Source: Penelope pileata (taxonomy: Eukaryota; Chordata; Aves; Galliformes; Cracidae). Taken from it: a DNA stretch of 64,000 nucleotides. Positions 52,401 through 64,000 of the stretch are shown piece after piece. A program made the position numbers and the translations under genes. How positions within the stretch are numbered: the first letter of the stretch is position 1; each line of letters begins with the position of its first letter. Location: NCBI GenBank assembly GCA_013396635.1, contig WBMW01000170.1, forward strand, positions 534,896-598,895, in the 5' to 3' direction. The notes below the pieces were generated by a model. That model saw only the letters and a list, made by a program, of their open reading frames with translations, was not told the DNA's origin and did no database searches.

Positions 52401-52546
52401 AAAAAAGAAACGGCTGGATTCACAGCGTTGGTATAAAGACTGGTAGGAACCTACGTGCTTTAAAATCAAAACAAGTCATCCTGCAAGACTGAATGTAAAC
52501 ACTATTAATTTGAAGTATGTTTTTGCCTTAATAGTTTAAAAAAAAA

Positions 52547-52552
52547 AATAAA
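52547..52552 (+). terminator. PPARA: Distal PPARA polyadenylation signal
   Basis: AATAAA after an A-rich run, followed by TTGTGCTGATCTTTTATTT (52578 on), a U/GU-rich downstream element. It is the last clear signal before the CDPF1 3' region. Confidence 0.5.
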
Positions 52553-53260
52553 GTATTTTTAAAAGTGAGCTTAATGACTTGTGCTGATCTTTTATTTCCA
52601 GGAAAATAGTTCTCGGTAGCGGTGTGGTCTGGGGACAAGCAGAGCTGTTACCCCCTGCTGGCTGCCTCTTGCACTTGAGCCAAAGCAGCTGCCACGTCTT
52701 AACTGAATCCCCTTCCATGACCGTGCACGCATGAGTAACTTCTAAGCACATGAAAGCAGTTCTGAGCTCTCGTACAGCTTACATCCTCACCCGACAACTT
52801 GCCTAGGGGTCTGCAGAAGGAGGGCAGCTGGGGGCGGCGCACCCGGGCACAGGGACACCCAGCGCTGCTCCTGCGACTGCACCGCCCCTGAGAGCCTCTG
52901 CCTTAGGCCCTTCCAGTTCATTAAGAGTCCGACGGTTTTGCCTTCATTTGGCATACAAGGCCCTGCTTCAGAAAACACGGAGCTGCTCAACTTCACACCA
53001 GGGAATAACAGTGCTGTCTGAGCAGTGCTTTTTCCCCTAACGATTTTTTAATGCTTTTTTTTTTTGACTATGTTTTTCAAATCCCAGTTGTTCAATTGCC
53101 CAGTTCAGGAAAGAAAGGAGCTTAGTAACTGAATTTCCCTCTTTCCAGATTAAACCAGACCAGTAAGGGGTCCTTAATCTCTCCCACTGCTGTGCAGACA
53201 CAGACTGGAAGACTGAGCGCAAAGAGACCGCAGATTCGTATCCTTTTTTTAATTATTATT

Positions 53261-53266
53261 TTTATT
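53261..53266 (-). terminator. CDPF1: Candidate CDPF1 polyadenylation signal
   Basis: TTTATT on + reads AATAAA on -, about 610 bp after the CDPF1 stop. A second TTTATT at 52589-52595 would give a longer transcript overlapping the PPARA end. Confidence 0.4.
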
Positions 53267-53876
53267 ATATTGGTATTATAAAAGCACATCCCTTCAGAAG
53301 TGGTAACGCTGTGATAGGATTGACATTAGGATCTTGAGTTTAGGTATTTCTGTGGCACTCTATGACAGTTTGTCCTAATGGTTTTATTCCAGACTTAAAA
53401 ATAAAGCTTTGAGTTCCTCCCCTACTGCAATCGTACCAAGCTAGCACTGTCCGGTTAACAGCTGGCATTCACTGAGTTATTTACTGACACACTGAGTTAA
53501 GCCAAGCCAACCTCTCTGCTTTTTCATAACACTGTAGGGGCGTCAAGAACAACACACAACATCAAAACAAAAAATACAAGATTTGGATATACTTGCTCTG
53601 CCTTAACACCGTTCAGTTTCTCACTACACGCATTTGACAAGGTGCCAGCAGGCCTGCCCGCCCTTCTTTCTGCCTCCTGAGGCCATCCCGCTGGCACTGC
53701 AGTCGCTGCGTGATGACGCTTGAAGCCAAGCCAGCTGCAAGGAAACGTGCCACTGTTTTCTGTAGTAGTGGGCCGATGAAGGTCACTACTTTAAAAGCAG
53801 CAACACGATAGTCTTCTAGAAGAGAGAGGAGAAAGCTCAGCCAAAGAGCTGTCTCTCTTTCTTGGTCCTTTGGTAT
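53267..53876 (-). other. CDPF1: Probable CDPF1 3' UTR
   Basis: Minus-strand sequence after the stop codon at 53877-53879, running to the candidate poly(A) signal. No other feature recognised. Confidence 0.45.
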
Positions 53877-54026
53877 TTATGTTCTTGCATCCATTTTTTT
53901 ACTAGGCAAGCTTTTTGACTGGGGCTTCCTTTTATCCATATCTTCTTGTATTTCCACAGGAAAAGCCTGTAGGTTTTCGTTCACACAGGGAAGGCAGAAC
54001 CTTTTGGAGTAGAACAGACTACATTC
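53877..54026 (-). CDS. CDPF1: CDPF1 coding exon 3 (residues 82-130)
   Basis: On -, acceptor TTTCTTTACAG precedes GAATGTAGTC at 54026; stop TAA at 53879-53877. It encodes ECSLFYSKRFCLPCVNENLQ and the basic tail. Confidence 0.95.
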   Translation of the reverse strand, partial: ECSLFYSKRFCLPCVNENLQAFPVEIQEDMDKRKPQSKSLPSKKMDART

Positions 54027-57000
54027 CTGTAAAGAAAACAGTGTTACTAGCTGGATGCACAAATGGAACTGCTAAAGTTTCAGTCTCATCAAACCACATT
54101 TAGAATTCTGAATTAAATCGTTCTTCTAGGTTAAACAGCAATTTTGCTTCTTCCTCTTCAGTAATTCTAACATCTGATCTGAGGTATCTACGAGAAAAAC
54201 TGGACTGTAACAATTGCTAGCCAAATGAACTATTATGTTGCTCAATTTAACGAGGTGACCTTCGTCAGCTCAACACTACAGAAAACAGTTACCTATTTCC
54301 TTACACTTGGCTTTTCCTCTTGAGAATCATTGACGGTTCTCCTGGCACGATCACTGAGCTCCAGATGGGATGTAACGGGTCAGCTGGAGCTGCTGCTGCC
54401 CTTATTCACATGTAGCCCTCCAGGTCATCGGTTCAGACGGATCAGAACATCCTTCTGGGAGTAACAGGTTCTGTGGGTTTTACCTAAACAGCAAAGCTTC
54501 CCTCTGAAGCTAAATCTTCATTTATCTTATCAAGATTTCTCCTGACTGGGAACATCTTTCAACTTCCCGCACTGGCATGGGAGACTTGAAGTCTCACAAA
54601 GCTCTTCCTCACCAATTTCCACCAACAGCCTGAGGGCAAACACAAGCACAAAGAACGCCAGCCAGGAGCAGTAAGCTCGGAGACTTCAGTTGCATTTTTC
54701 CACAACTACCAAAGAATTTAACTGTCTTTGTAATTTGTGTGCTTGCATAGCCCTAGGAGAACACTTGAAGTATATCACATGAATATCATAGAGGTGTCCA
54801 ACAATCAGAATAGCTACATGAATATAATTCATTTCAATTACTGAGAGTCATTGTCTCAGCTGAGACAATTCTGCTGACATTTCATCCTTTAACCAACTTT
54901 ACCTTGAATAAATGTACTCACCGATTAAAAACTAAAAACATACACGGTACTAAAGGTTCAGGGGGTGTCTCTTGTCCAAATTGTTGATGGCAAAGAATTA
55001 AAACCTGTTGTGCATGAAGATGTTCTCCCTGCCCTTGAAATGGAACGACTGATTTGACACAGTTAACATTTGCTTTGGCTAGCAAGTGTTACAGATCCCG
55101 TACTTATTTTCCACACAGTTAGCTCTAACCAGATGCCAGAGTTACTGAATAGGAAGAAGCAAAATTGCTGAAATATTTTAATCTATTTGCAGTGCAGTTT
55201 GAACAAATGGAAGAGAAGCTTATGAAAATGTTACTCCTTTGCCCTGCAGCGAGACTGAAGTTCGTGGTTCTCCTGGCGTGCCAATCACTAAATTCCAAAT
55301 AGGATTTAATAAGTAAGCTGGAGCTGGCGTTACTGATGGATTATTCTTGGGGATTTAAGCATGAATAAATACACCAGTTCAGATGGATCAGGACATCTTT
55401 CTGGGAGCAGTGGATTCCATGGATTTTACCTAAGTAGCAAAGTTTTCCTCTCTCGCCACGACCACGTGTGGCTGACCTTTCTCTAGGGACTCAGTTTGAA
55501 TACTTCCGCACTTCTGCTCTCACTTTTGTTTCCCTCATCACTCACTGTCTGCACTTCAGCACTGGGCACCCCTTGATTACATCGAAGTCACGATCACCCT
55601 GCCTCCGTGTGACTTTCAGTCCTGAGGAACAACTTCTCTTTATCTGTTGTTCTTCCCTGCACCGACTGCCAGGCTTCCGCACATCCAGAGCAGCGTGAGG
55701 CCTTGCTCTCTGAAAAAGCCTTGTGCCTTCCACAGCCTACTGGTTTTTGTCCCTTGATATCCTTAATACCTTAAGCCGCCAGTTGAAAAGGGAAGATTAG
55801 AGTTTAAGTTGGCCCTACCATTGCTGCTTGTATTACAACAGGGCACACAGCTCCCCAGGCCCCCAGGTTAAGTTCCTGGCTCCATAGGAACGGTCACTGC
55901 ACCACAGGACACTGCTCAGCAGCAGCAAAGGCAGGAGAGGCTCTTGCCCCCCTCTGCAAATGGGAAATTCAGATGTTACAACCCAGCTCCGTACAGATAC
56001 GCAGGCGCTCGACTTGCATTCTTTTAGCTGAAGTGAGTTGCCAGCTTCTGCCGATTTCCACCTGTAGGGCTTATGCAAAATCATGCTTATGAATCATGCA
56101 CATCTGGACGCTGGGTACACACACCCTTAGTCCTCCTCTCTCAGTCACGGGATAATTTAGCCTTCTTGTTGTTTTAAAGCCTTATGAATTACATTTATTA
56201 TGTAAATCCAAGCCCTCCTTTGATCACTGTCCTGACAGGGCTCTGTCCTTAATCGGATAATTCTTCAGGATGTTTTACCATTTCCACAACCAAGGCAGGA
56301 GGTGCATACTCATTTCAAGATCAGTAGTCTAGTTCAGGCAAAACTGAGCTGCCAAAGCTGACAACCAGAGTTTCTCTTCTCGCATGGATCACGTCTGAAA
56401 GTGATATGCACAGGGCTATTATCTCTACCACACTTACAAAGGAAACTGTGTAAAGGGAAGGCTCTGCCCAGCCTTCTCCAGGACTGACCTCGCGTGACTG
56501 AAAGTTGAGTGGAAAGCAGTTGGAGTGTACGTTTATCACTTAATACCCACAATCACGTCCACGGTCAGTGTTTACTCAGCTTCTGCTATTGTGAGCAATA
56601 AGGGATTACACTGGCTCTTTTTCTTCATTTCTTCTGTAAAAGCAACTTCTTTTAGGTATTTAAAACCTATGATGTTTTGTAAGTGTTGCAACACAGAAAC
56701 ACCTATTTCAAATTACTAACATGGTCCGGTTACATCATTTCCTCTTCCTTTTAATGAAAGAGAAACAGGAGAAGGGCGCTTGACCTTCCTAAAGTCTTCT
56801 AAAAACATTTTTATCCTCCTCCTCTTTATGGCGGGTTGTTCTGGGTTTTTTTGGACATGTTTTAAGACATTACAGATAATCATTGGAATTATTTCCAGTT
56901 GGACCAAACGTACTTAGAAACACAACGTGCTAAAGATTGGTTCAGCGGGGTGAGGTACAAGGCAAGTTGACTGTACATTAACTTCGGGAGACTTCAGAGA

Positions 57001-58665
57001 ACATTTGAAGATGTGAGTTTATAAACATTACGCAGAACAGTTGCTAAGTCTTGTCTTTCCTTGGCATAGCAACTGTAAAGACCCTTCAGCTAGCATGTGT
57101 TCTCTCAAGAAAAGCCTAAAATGTGACCCTTAGATACAAGAGCTAATAAATTAAATCCAATCTCTTTGCCAAAGCTAAGGTCAGAAGTCTTATTTTTACC
57201 ACGTTAGTCTAGTACTATATTTTGAATTAACAGAAAGATGACAGCAACGTGTCACTGAAAGCTTTCCGTCACACAGGTCCAGCCTCTTTGCAGAAGAGGC
57301 CCAAGAAAATACTATTTTCTTACCTTCAATTCCTGCTATAATATGATGGAAGCACAGCATAAGGCTTAGCTGATGTACTTGGGTCAAGCACAAGCAGGAA
57401 CCAAAACCAGCCCACAGAGATACTGTCCTAACTTTGGCTCTCTCTATTGCCTTAGATAAATTTTTACCTCTCCACACTCTAATCCTCCCTATATGAAAGG
57501 GGTAAGTATGTGTTTACCTACTTTGGTGTGGGTGTTTAAAGTATTAATTATCGTTTCTGCAGATCTCTTTCAATGTTACCTAAGCAGCATTGCTAAACAG
57601 ATTTTGAAACCATAGTTGTATACGTGATTCACTATCTGGCCTGGCCAGTTTGGTAAGTAATTTATTTTCAATAATTAATGATCAAGGTTTTGCTTTCAGC
57701 AATATCTGAGTCTTCAAGATTCCCCTAATGGTAACAACACGTAAATGACTGAGATATTTCCATAGTAGCTAAAATAGACAGGAATGCCAAAAATATTAAA
57801 AGAGGCTTTTACTAGCTCACTGGTAATATCACCTATACTGTCATGCCCTAGATTAACTGAAACTTTTAATAAATCTTTTAGAAGAAGGAAAAAAAAAAAA
57901 AACATCTTCACTGAGAAAAGGCAGACTGCATGGAAAGATACTGAGAGGCTGAAACTCAGTACTACTGATAGATTTAATTGCTGGACTTGAAAATATCTGT
58001 TGAATCCTTCATAAAGCCAACACAGTTTGTGAAAGCAAATAGGAAAATGAGCTCAAGCTTGCCCAAATGGTGCCTGTGCCATTAAAAAGGAGGGATACAC
58101 CTGACTTGCTAGGGCAAGAATCAAGCTCATAAACCCAAACGATGCGACTAGCTGCACTTGCCTGTACGCTTGCTGTTACTGTGGCTGTGTGCGGGAGCGA
58201 GGCAACCACTGGCCAAGAGTGGGACACTGTCACTAGGAAGACCTTGCTCTTGGGTCAGCTTTACTTCTACACAGTGCACGTGCACACAACTGCCTTAAAC
58301 TACTTGGCTCTGGAAGGCCGAGCCCAGCACACTCCTCTGAGCACAGCAGACTAAACCCACCCCTCATACCAACTCCCTGCAAGTCAGAATAACACCTAAA
58401 CTTGCCCAAGAGTCCCAATATCCTTTCAGCTGTGTCTGTCCAGACCTCTAAATTATATCAGTGTAATTTGAGCCTTTATTTCTCTCCAGAGAACTTCCTC
58501 TAGTTCCCACATTAAAATTGTCTGGCATTGGCATATGAATAGTCTCAGCTGCCCATATTAACTCACTTCCTGCACTTAGGAAGCCAGAGCTGTTACCAGA
58601 ACTATAACTGGCCACCAAACAACAAGAGGAAAAAAAAAAAAAATACCATACCTTTACAGAGTGCA

Positions 58666-58696
<31 letters not shown>

Positions 58697-61600
58697 CACA
58701 ACAAGCTACTCTTGGCAGGAAAAAAAAAAAAAAAAACCATTCCCTTTAAGAAGGCATTTTTTTTTTTTAAAAAAAAAAAAAAAAAAGCACTACTAGCTAC
58801 TCTTGGCAAGGATAATAAACTGCAAACAGAAAGGGCTGTAAAGGTAGCATTTGAAAACTGCTGAAGTTGACACTTAAGTTTAAGGTGTGCTTGCACACAA
58901 GCTATTAGCTGCACTCCAGATTTAAGCAGATTGCTCTGAGATAAGAAACAACCACTTTGGAAGAAAAGGACAGGACCTGGCTGCTCTTAGGGGAATGGCA
59001 TCTGGTTGAACAAATACATGCTGTTGTCCATGTAAACAATCAGATGACATCCCATCATAGGCTGACTCATCCACATATCCTGATCACTGCATGAGTCCTG
59101 AGTCTCTTTCAGCCACAGAAATCGCTTGCTGAGGGGAAGGAATAGAATGCGGATTTTCTCAATTCATTTTTACTGCCTCAAAGGAGCACAGCACAGCCTC
59201 CAGACACTGATAACTCTGTAATAACTTGTCTTCATTTTTGCTTTGAACTCACAGCAAACAAAGGGACCAGCTCAGCACAGAACTTATTAAGACAACTGTA
59301 ATTTTACACCACCTTTTTGGACCGCACTCAGATTTCATAGCTTAAGGTTGCCTACTGGCTGCTATTCAAATTCGTTCTTCTTCAGAGAGCTATCATAGCA
59401 TTGCACAACTATTCTCTCTGCTTAATTTCTACACAAGCTTTTGTAAACACAATGGCAAACCTGTGTTGCAGATGCAAACCTAATAATCCATGGACGTTCA
59501 TACCCCCTTTATGAGAACAGTAGATTTTTTTCCCATGATACAACATACTGTTAAGGAGGAACCTAAAGGTCTTGAAGTAACGTGTGAACTCCCCTGCATT
59601 TTCATGTGCTGAGAAAGTTGAAAAGAGTCTGCACTGTATTTGTGAGGCTGGACTGTGCTCTTCTGTAAATAGTACACTTGAAGTTGCTGAACATTTCCAT
59701 TTAATATAAATAGCTTTATCCAGGGGGAACCAACAGGAACATACAATTAGCCTGCTTCAAAAAATAGGCTGTTGGGGTTTTTGTTGTGTGGTCCTTCTCT
59801 AATAGGTCAGTGGGACTGGAACAAAAAGAAATGATTGAAGCAGCTTATTTTGTTTGTTACTTACTGAACCAACACACACTGTTCTGCGACACAAACTGCA
59901 TGGAGACCCAAGGATGAGGAATTTTCCCTTGTCAGGAGTAAAAGGATCCTTCATGACATAGCTGTCTTCCAAAATCCTAGAAGAGAATAATTTTTTGCTT
60001 TTAAGGTAAATCTCACAGTATGGGAAGAGTTGAAACAGGGAAATCAGGGAGGCTGAAAAGATGGCATTCTTCTCTCCTGGTGTTTCGTGGGGCAATGTAG
60101 GAGCTATGCTGCTGCCTTACTCTTCAAAACCAGCACTGTGACTGCCTTCAGTCTATAACACTGCACTTTCTATCTTTCAAGATTAGGGCAGTTGGTGATA
60201 ATCTCAATATTGTCTTATTAGGCATTTTTTTCACTGCTTCATCTTCGAGTATTCCTTATAGTCTGTTTTTATGACAGGCACTACTTCACACGGCCAGTTT
60301 CAGTACTTTCTCAAGCTACCACCTCAATTGCACAACTTTAAGTGGGACTTCTCTTCCAAAGCTGTGTACAGGTGAATGTAAAATAAAAAGAGCTTTTACT
60401 GCTCTTAGTTATGTCCGTGCTGTAAAGCTATGGCTCCCACCTCTTGCAAAAGGAAGCTACTAGCACAAAGCATTACAGTGATGTGAAATATTCTTACTTT
60501 ATGTCAGAGACTGCACTGTGTGCTTCAGGGTAACATTTATTAATAATTTGCATTTATTAATGATTTGGCAACCTGCTTGGGAAAGACTAAAGCTCTATTC
60601 TTCCTGGGAGCTCCAGGCAAAACACTGCAGAAGTCAGCTGGGTTTCTGTCTGCACAGGGCACCCTGCAAGGCTGGCTTATTCCTGCATATAAATCAACGT
60701 TGATTGCTGTAATAATAGGGAGTATAGCACATATTTAACAGATACTCTATTAACTCATACTACCTTTAATTTGCCTACATACACACACGTATGTACATGG
60801 GCATCTGTAAGTGCATTCTATATTCCCTCCACTCAAACAAAAAGTGGCAAGGCTTAAGCCTTCCACTGTTTGAAAGAATCAGGCATCTCTAAGTGGCAGA
60901 TCACTTTCTCAACAAGTCTTCTGGTGTACAAACGCTGGATTACCTTTGCAAAGCTTCCCTTGCAAGATCTGCAGCCTTAATGTAGTCATTATCAGCACAG
61001 AGTACAGACCATTGTACAAGCCTTCATGTCTGACAGGTGGCTCCTGAAGCACTGCATTTAGGACTAGCAAGTAGACAAGAAAATAAGTCAAAGATAGCAT
61101 GTAAAGCTATTTCTCCATGCACTCACAGAAGCATTACACCTCAGCATTATCCTTTTGCAGTTCAAATCTCAGCAATTCAATTAAAGGCTACATGTTAAAA
61201 CTGAGCTTGGATAACCTAGAGTCAAGGTTCATGTTCAGCTCTAATTCAGACTCTTTATGAAAAGACCTGCTGATCAAATGAGGTCTGCTCTTCTTCTGAG
61301 TGGAAGTAAGGAAAACTAGTAGCACCATGGAGCTTGGAATGATAAAAAAAAAAAAAATACAGCTGCCTAAGGACAACAGATCTGATCCCAGCCCAAGCCG
61401 GTGGCAATCAACAGCTGTTTCCATTTTGTAGTAAACTGAGCAGTCTTAGTAGATTGAAACACCGAGTACATGACTGATTTCAAGATCCAGTGAGTTCCTG
61501 ACCATGTCTGCCTGATGGATTCATTGACTGGGATGGCCTCAAAAGAGCTGCTCACGTGTTTAAAGCTAAGTGCTTTGTTCTGTGGGGAGTTTGATGTCTA

Positions 61601-62302
61601 CAGACAAAGTAGTAACTGCATTGTTTCTGGACAAACTATCCTCAGTGATGGAAAAGGCTTGAGTCTTCTAAAATGTAAATGTGTACTAAGTTGCCACACA
61701 CTTTAATGCCAAAGAATTGTCTAATTCATGCAAGAGAGCATTGCTGTTCAAAACACCATGTGTCAAACAGCTCTTAGAGTGTATTTACAATACATATGAG
61801 ATTCATGCTGTGTTTACATGTTGCCCAGCTGACACAGCTGTGAGCTATTTCCACAAAGGCTGTGCTGACAGTCAACAGTATCCTAGTAAGGAAATTATGG
61901 TAGAGGTAAATTGTAGAGTTCAGTAAGGTTAGAAAAATATGTTAACACACAAATCTTCACATGATACTGAAGCAGAAGAGGAAAGTTGTTTTTTGTCTTT
62001 GCTATCATTTTCAAAGGAAAGCAATTTTTAAAAAAAGGTCACTAAGTACCACATCTCATATTAGGGGTCAATATGGCATATTATTAGGTTAATGAAGTGC
62101 GTTTACTGCAGCACAAGGCTTCTAATGCCCACAGCATAAATGAAATCTGTAATATGAAATGTTATACTTACACAATAGAGTGTGTGTTTGGTGGCTTCTG
62201 CCCATAGTATGTGTATGGAGCTGTTAAGCCACACAGCTGACACTCGAACTCTCCTGTAGGCTCGGGTTCTTTGGGAGGATCCATCTTTTTTGAAGAGTCC
62301 AT
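53877..62302 (-). CDS. CDPF1: Cysteine-rich DPF motif domain-containing protein 1
   Basis: Small conserved protein of unknown function. Three coding exons on - join in frame: 62302-62172, 59976-59865, 54026-53877, total 393 bp for 130 residues (the human protein is about 123). Cysteines form zinc-ribbon-like CxxC pairs at 21/24, 70/73 and 92/95, with single Cys at 78 and 83. The family's DPF motif is at 54-56 within ESYVMKDPF-like sequence (here DSYVMKDPFTPDKGKF). The C-terminus is a basic, Ser/Lys-rich tail. The start ATG at 62302 has A at -3 and G at +4; Met7 is an alternative. The conserved core begins at TGEFECQLCGL. The gene lies tail to tail with PPARA, as in mammals. Recognition is by family memory, and all splice sites are GT-AG. 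No function can be derived from the neighbourhood. Confidence 0.95.
54330..54520. repeat. Unnamed diverged repeat, copy A
   Basis: Shares ordered blocks with 55265-55465 in the same orientation: GGTTCTCCTGGC; GCTGGAGCTG; GGTTCAGACGGATCAGAACATC; TTCTGGGAG; GGTTTTACCTAAACAGCAAAG. About 190 bp aligns with scattered substitutions and small gaps. It may be a local duplication or a transposon family I do not recognise. Confidence 0.75.
55265..55465. repeat. Unnamed diverged repeat, copy B
   Basis: Partner of 54330-54520, about 0.93 kb away: GGTTCTCCTGGC; GCTGGAGCTG; GTTCAGATGGATCAGGACATC; TTCTGGGAGCAG; GGATTTTACCTAAGTAGCAAAG. Confidence 0.75.
58630..58810. repeat. 91-bp tandem duplication with T/A tracts
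   Basis: Two adjacent units share an A run, an ACCAT-CCTTTA segment, GCAT, a T11-12 run directly followed by an A18-20 run, then GCTACTCTTGGCA (58705-58717 and 58796-58808, exactly 91 apart). Each T-run/A-run junction is self-complementary. The units differ at a few bases and tract lengths. Confidence 0.9.
59865..59976 (-). CDS. CDPF1: CDPF1 coding exon 2 (residues 45-81, DPF motif)
   Basis: On -, acceptor TCTCTTCTAG|GATTTTGG at 59977/59976 and donor GGTTCA|GTAAGT at 59865/59864. 112 bp; the first base completes codon 44. It contains KDPF, CSLC and VCVG. Confidence 0.95.
59977..62171 (-). other. CDPF1: CDPF1 intron 1 (2.2 kb)
   Basis: No gene or clear transposon recognised. Short CA/TA dinucleotide stretch near 60778-60800 and an A run near 61345-61357. 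Confidence 0.85.
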
Positions 62303-62309
62303 CTTGAAG
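62172..62309 (-). CDS. CDPF1: CDPF1 first coding exon (residues 1-43 and part of 44)
   Basis: On -, a likely acceptor TTGTGTATAG ends at 62310, followed by 7 bp of UTR (CTTCAAG) and the ATG at 62302-62300; donor ATTGT|GTAAGT at 62172/62171. It encodes the first CxxC (CQLC) and GLTAPYTYYGQKPPNTHS. Confidence 0.9.
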
Positions 62310-64000
62310 CTATACACAAGAAAAGCAGAAATATTTTAGCTCCAAAACGCAGCACTGGGAACATACCTGCAGGAAGACTAAATTCACGTGAGACATCTAG
62401 CTATGCAAACTAAAGTCCAATAGATAAATCGGCTATTACAAACCCTTATAAGTCTTCTCTCCCAAACCAAGTTGTTTTCCTATGTCCCAGTTAAATTTCT
62501 AGATTTCTTACATAAGACTCCTACGCTGTAATTTCTGATCCTAAAAATAAAAGTTTGCCTATTAATTTAGAACCTGATCCATGGAAGAGTTTAGGTAGCA
62601 ATGTACATGACCACGATCTGGAAAGCCCTTTGCACAACCGAGGCCTATGCTCCCTAAGTGCCTCACAGGCCACAACCTCCCATCAGCTGCGCAGAATCCC
62701 AATCCAGTTCTGCAATGCCCATCTCCTCCCACCAACTGCAAATGGGACCCCACTGAAAGGACAGGTACCAGAAAGGGAAGTGCTGCATGAATTTACTATG
62801 TCTTTTTCCTTGCTTCTGGTTCACCCCCAAATAAGAGTTTTGGGAGCTTCACCCCGAGTCCCCGTTCTTATCTGTCTTCCTATGGAAATGAGGCTGATGT
62901 AATCATACTCTGCGTACAGAGAGAATTGGTCCATTCAAACCACACAGTACAGAGGAGCAGGTGCCCTCAAAAATGTTTAGGTCCTTTTTTTTATTTTTTT
63001 TTTAATAAAAACACAAAAATTGGCAGAAGAGGGAGACTCTGCTTTATCTTCACTGAGGATACTCATGTACTTTTTATAAATGAGAGAACCTGCATACAGG
63101 AAAGCTATTATCCACCCTTCTGAAAGCTACACCTTTGTAGGGGGTGACTGGAGCCTATCAATCACAAGACAGAAAACACAAGAAGGTGTGCTCCATCAGC
63201 TCCTGTGCTTACCATACTACTTAAGATTTTAGCCATGGATTTCCAGTTGAGAGCTTAACCTTCACTGATACCACTTTGAGAGTCACACCCTGCAGTTTTC
63301 AAAAAGCATGGTGTGGTGAGTATTCTTTCAGGACTGATTTTTATGCGTATGCACGATCAGATCAAACACAGCTAACTACGTGTGTGCCCAAAACTCGCAC
63401 CAATCTATGAATGTAATATGATCACTTGTTTACAATTCGGGTATCTTTGGTCACCTGCATAATTTTCTTGAATAGACACTTTCAGCTGGCAAGAAAACTT
63501 GAGCATTTAACTAAAGCCTTCACACTTCGCAAGGCATGCAGTTTTCAGCTGTAAACTTGTCAGCTTTTTTAAGTGAACCAGAGCGGGCCATCAAGCAGCT
63601 CAGAAGATGGACAAGAGGAGCTCAGATCTGGACAGCATCTCAGCAGTTATGCTGCCTGTGCTCACAGCTGAGTTGACATCCAACTCCCTACTGCCAAAGG
63701 GCAGCAGGTCATCCTCCCTCTCTTAGCCTTCCATCCGCACCCTTTTCCTGCAGGGCTGATTCATTCACTAAGGCTGCGTCCCTACGTCTCAGCTCAGGAC
63801 AGGAGTATTCTTCGGGAACTAACTGCCTGCCTGTCCCCACTTACCACGCTTGGTCTGCAGCATGGAGCAGTCTTAAAGCCCACAAACCAGACTGTTTCAG
63901 ATGAAACTCAACTGAAAGATGTGCTCCAGAAGCACACCTAACACACTCCAGCCTGAATGTCCAACTAAAGGACATTCAATCTACAGGATAGGTCTTGATG
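62310..64000. other. Probable CDPF1 5' intron, promoter not in window
   Basis: No CpG island or coding exon seen. T/A-rich tracts near 62980-63020. The CDPF1 first exon and promoter are expected at higher coordinates, outside the window. Confidence 0.5.

Larger units (their letters stand above)
45189..52570 (+). other. PPARA: PPARA 3' UTR (long form)
   Basis: About 7.4 kb without conserved coding potential after the stop. Candidate poly(A) signals are AATAAA near 45473, 45817, 45918, 48266, 49953-49958 and 52547-52552. The last is placed so that the UTR length would resemble the very long mammalian PPARA 3' UTR, and the opposing gene begins soon after. A perfect miR-21 8mer match lies at 46456-46463. 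Short open frames with GC-rich stretches (for example 51290-51650) look like chance. Which poly(A) site is used cannot be decided from sequence. Confidence 0.7.
54027..59864 (-). other. CDPF1: CDPF1 intron 2 (5.8 kb)
   Basis: Contains two diverged copies of an unnamed repeat (54330-54520, 55265-55465), and a 91-bp tandem duplication with poly-T/poly-A tracts (58630-58810). No coding exon seen. Confidence 0.85.

Overview
This is a piece of a bird nuclear genome, most likely a galliform (chicken, turkey or quail type). The evidence is a split vertebrate gene with GT-AG introns, several CR1 LINE fragments (the usual avian retroposon), a CpG-island promoter, and a PPAR-alpha protein that reads like the chicken one. 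N runs at 1456-1490 and 11511-11555, and single Ns at 2389 and 11798, show a draft assembly. The exact species cannot be settled from the sequence alone.

Layout. (1) 1-11.2 kb is intergenic. It holds a CCCTCT hexamer array broken by a gap, a near-perfect 30-bp-arm palindrome at 1609-1673, two CR1 fragments (about 1845-2015 on + and 4577-5676 on -), AAAC microsatellites and some stray polyadenylation-like motifs. No protein gene was recognised. (2) About 11.3-12.0 kb is a CpG island with a non-coding first exon ending at a good splice donor (11766|11767), the likely PPARA promoter. (3) 11.8-33.8 kb is a long 5' region of PPARA introns with two candidate non-coding exons (14224-14345, 15955-16021). 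(4) 33855-45188 carries all six coding exons of PPARA on the + strand. They join in frame to a 468-residue receptor with intact zinc fingers, ligand-pocket residues and AF-2 helix. (5) 45189 to about 52570 is the long PPARA 3' UTR. (6) 53.2-62.3 kb on the - strand holds three coding exons of CDPF1 (130 residues), tail to tail with PPARA. Its 5' non-coding exon and promoter are not seen and probably lie beyond 64000. The order PPARA then CDPF1 in convergent orientation is the same as in mammals.

How the genes work together. PPARA encodes a nuclear receptor that binds fatty acids, pairs with RXR and switches on fatty-acid oxidation genes. CDPF1 is a small cysteine-rich protein of unknown function. 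Nothing suggests a joint pathway; they are conserved neighbours.

I found no new multi-gene system here. The items most worth a second look are the palindrome at 1609-1673, a diverged repeat present twice in CDPF1 intron 2 (about 54330-54520 and 55265-55465), a 91-bp tandem duplication rich in T/A tracts (58630-58810), a tRNA-like relic near 40455-40545, a perfect 8-base miR-21 seed match in the PPARA 3' UTR, and the undefined 5' exons of PPARA.
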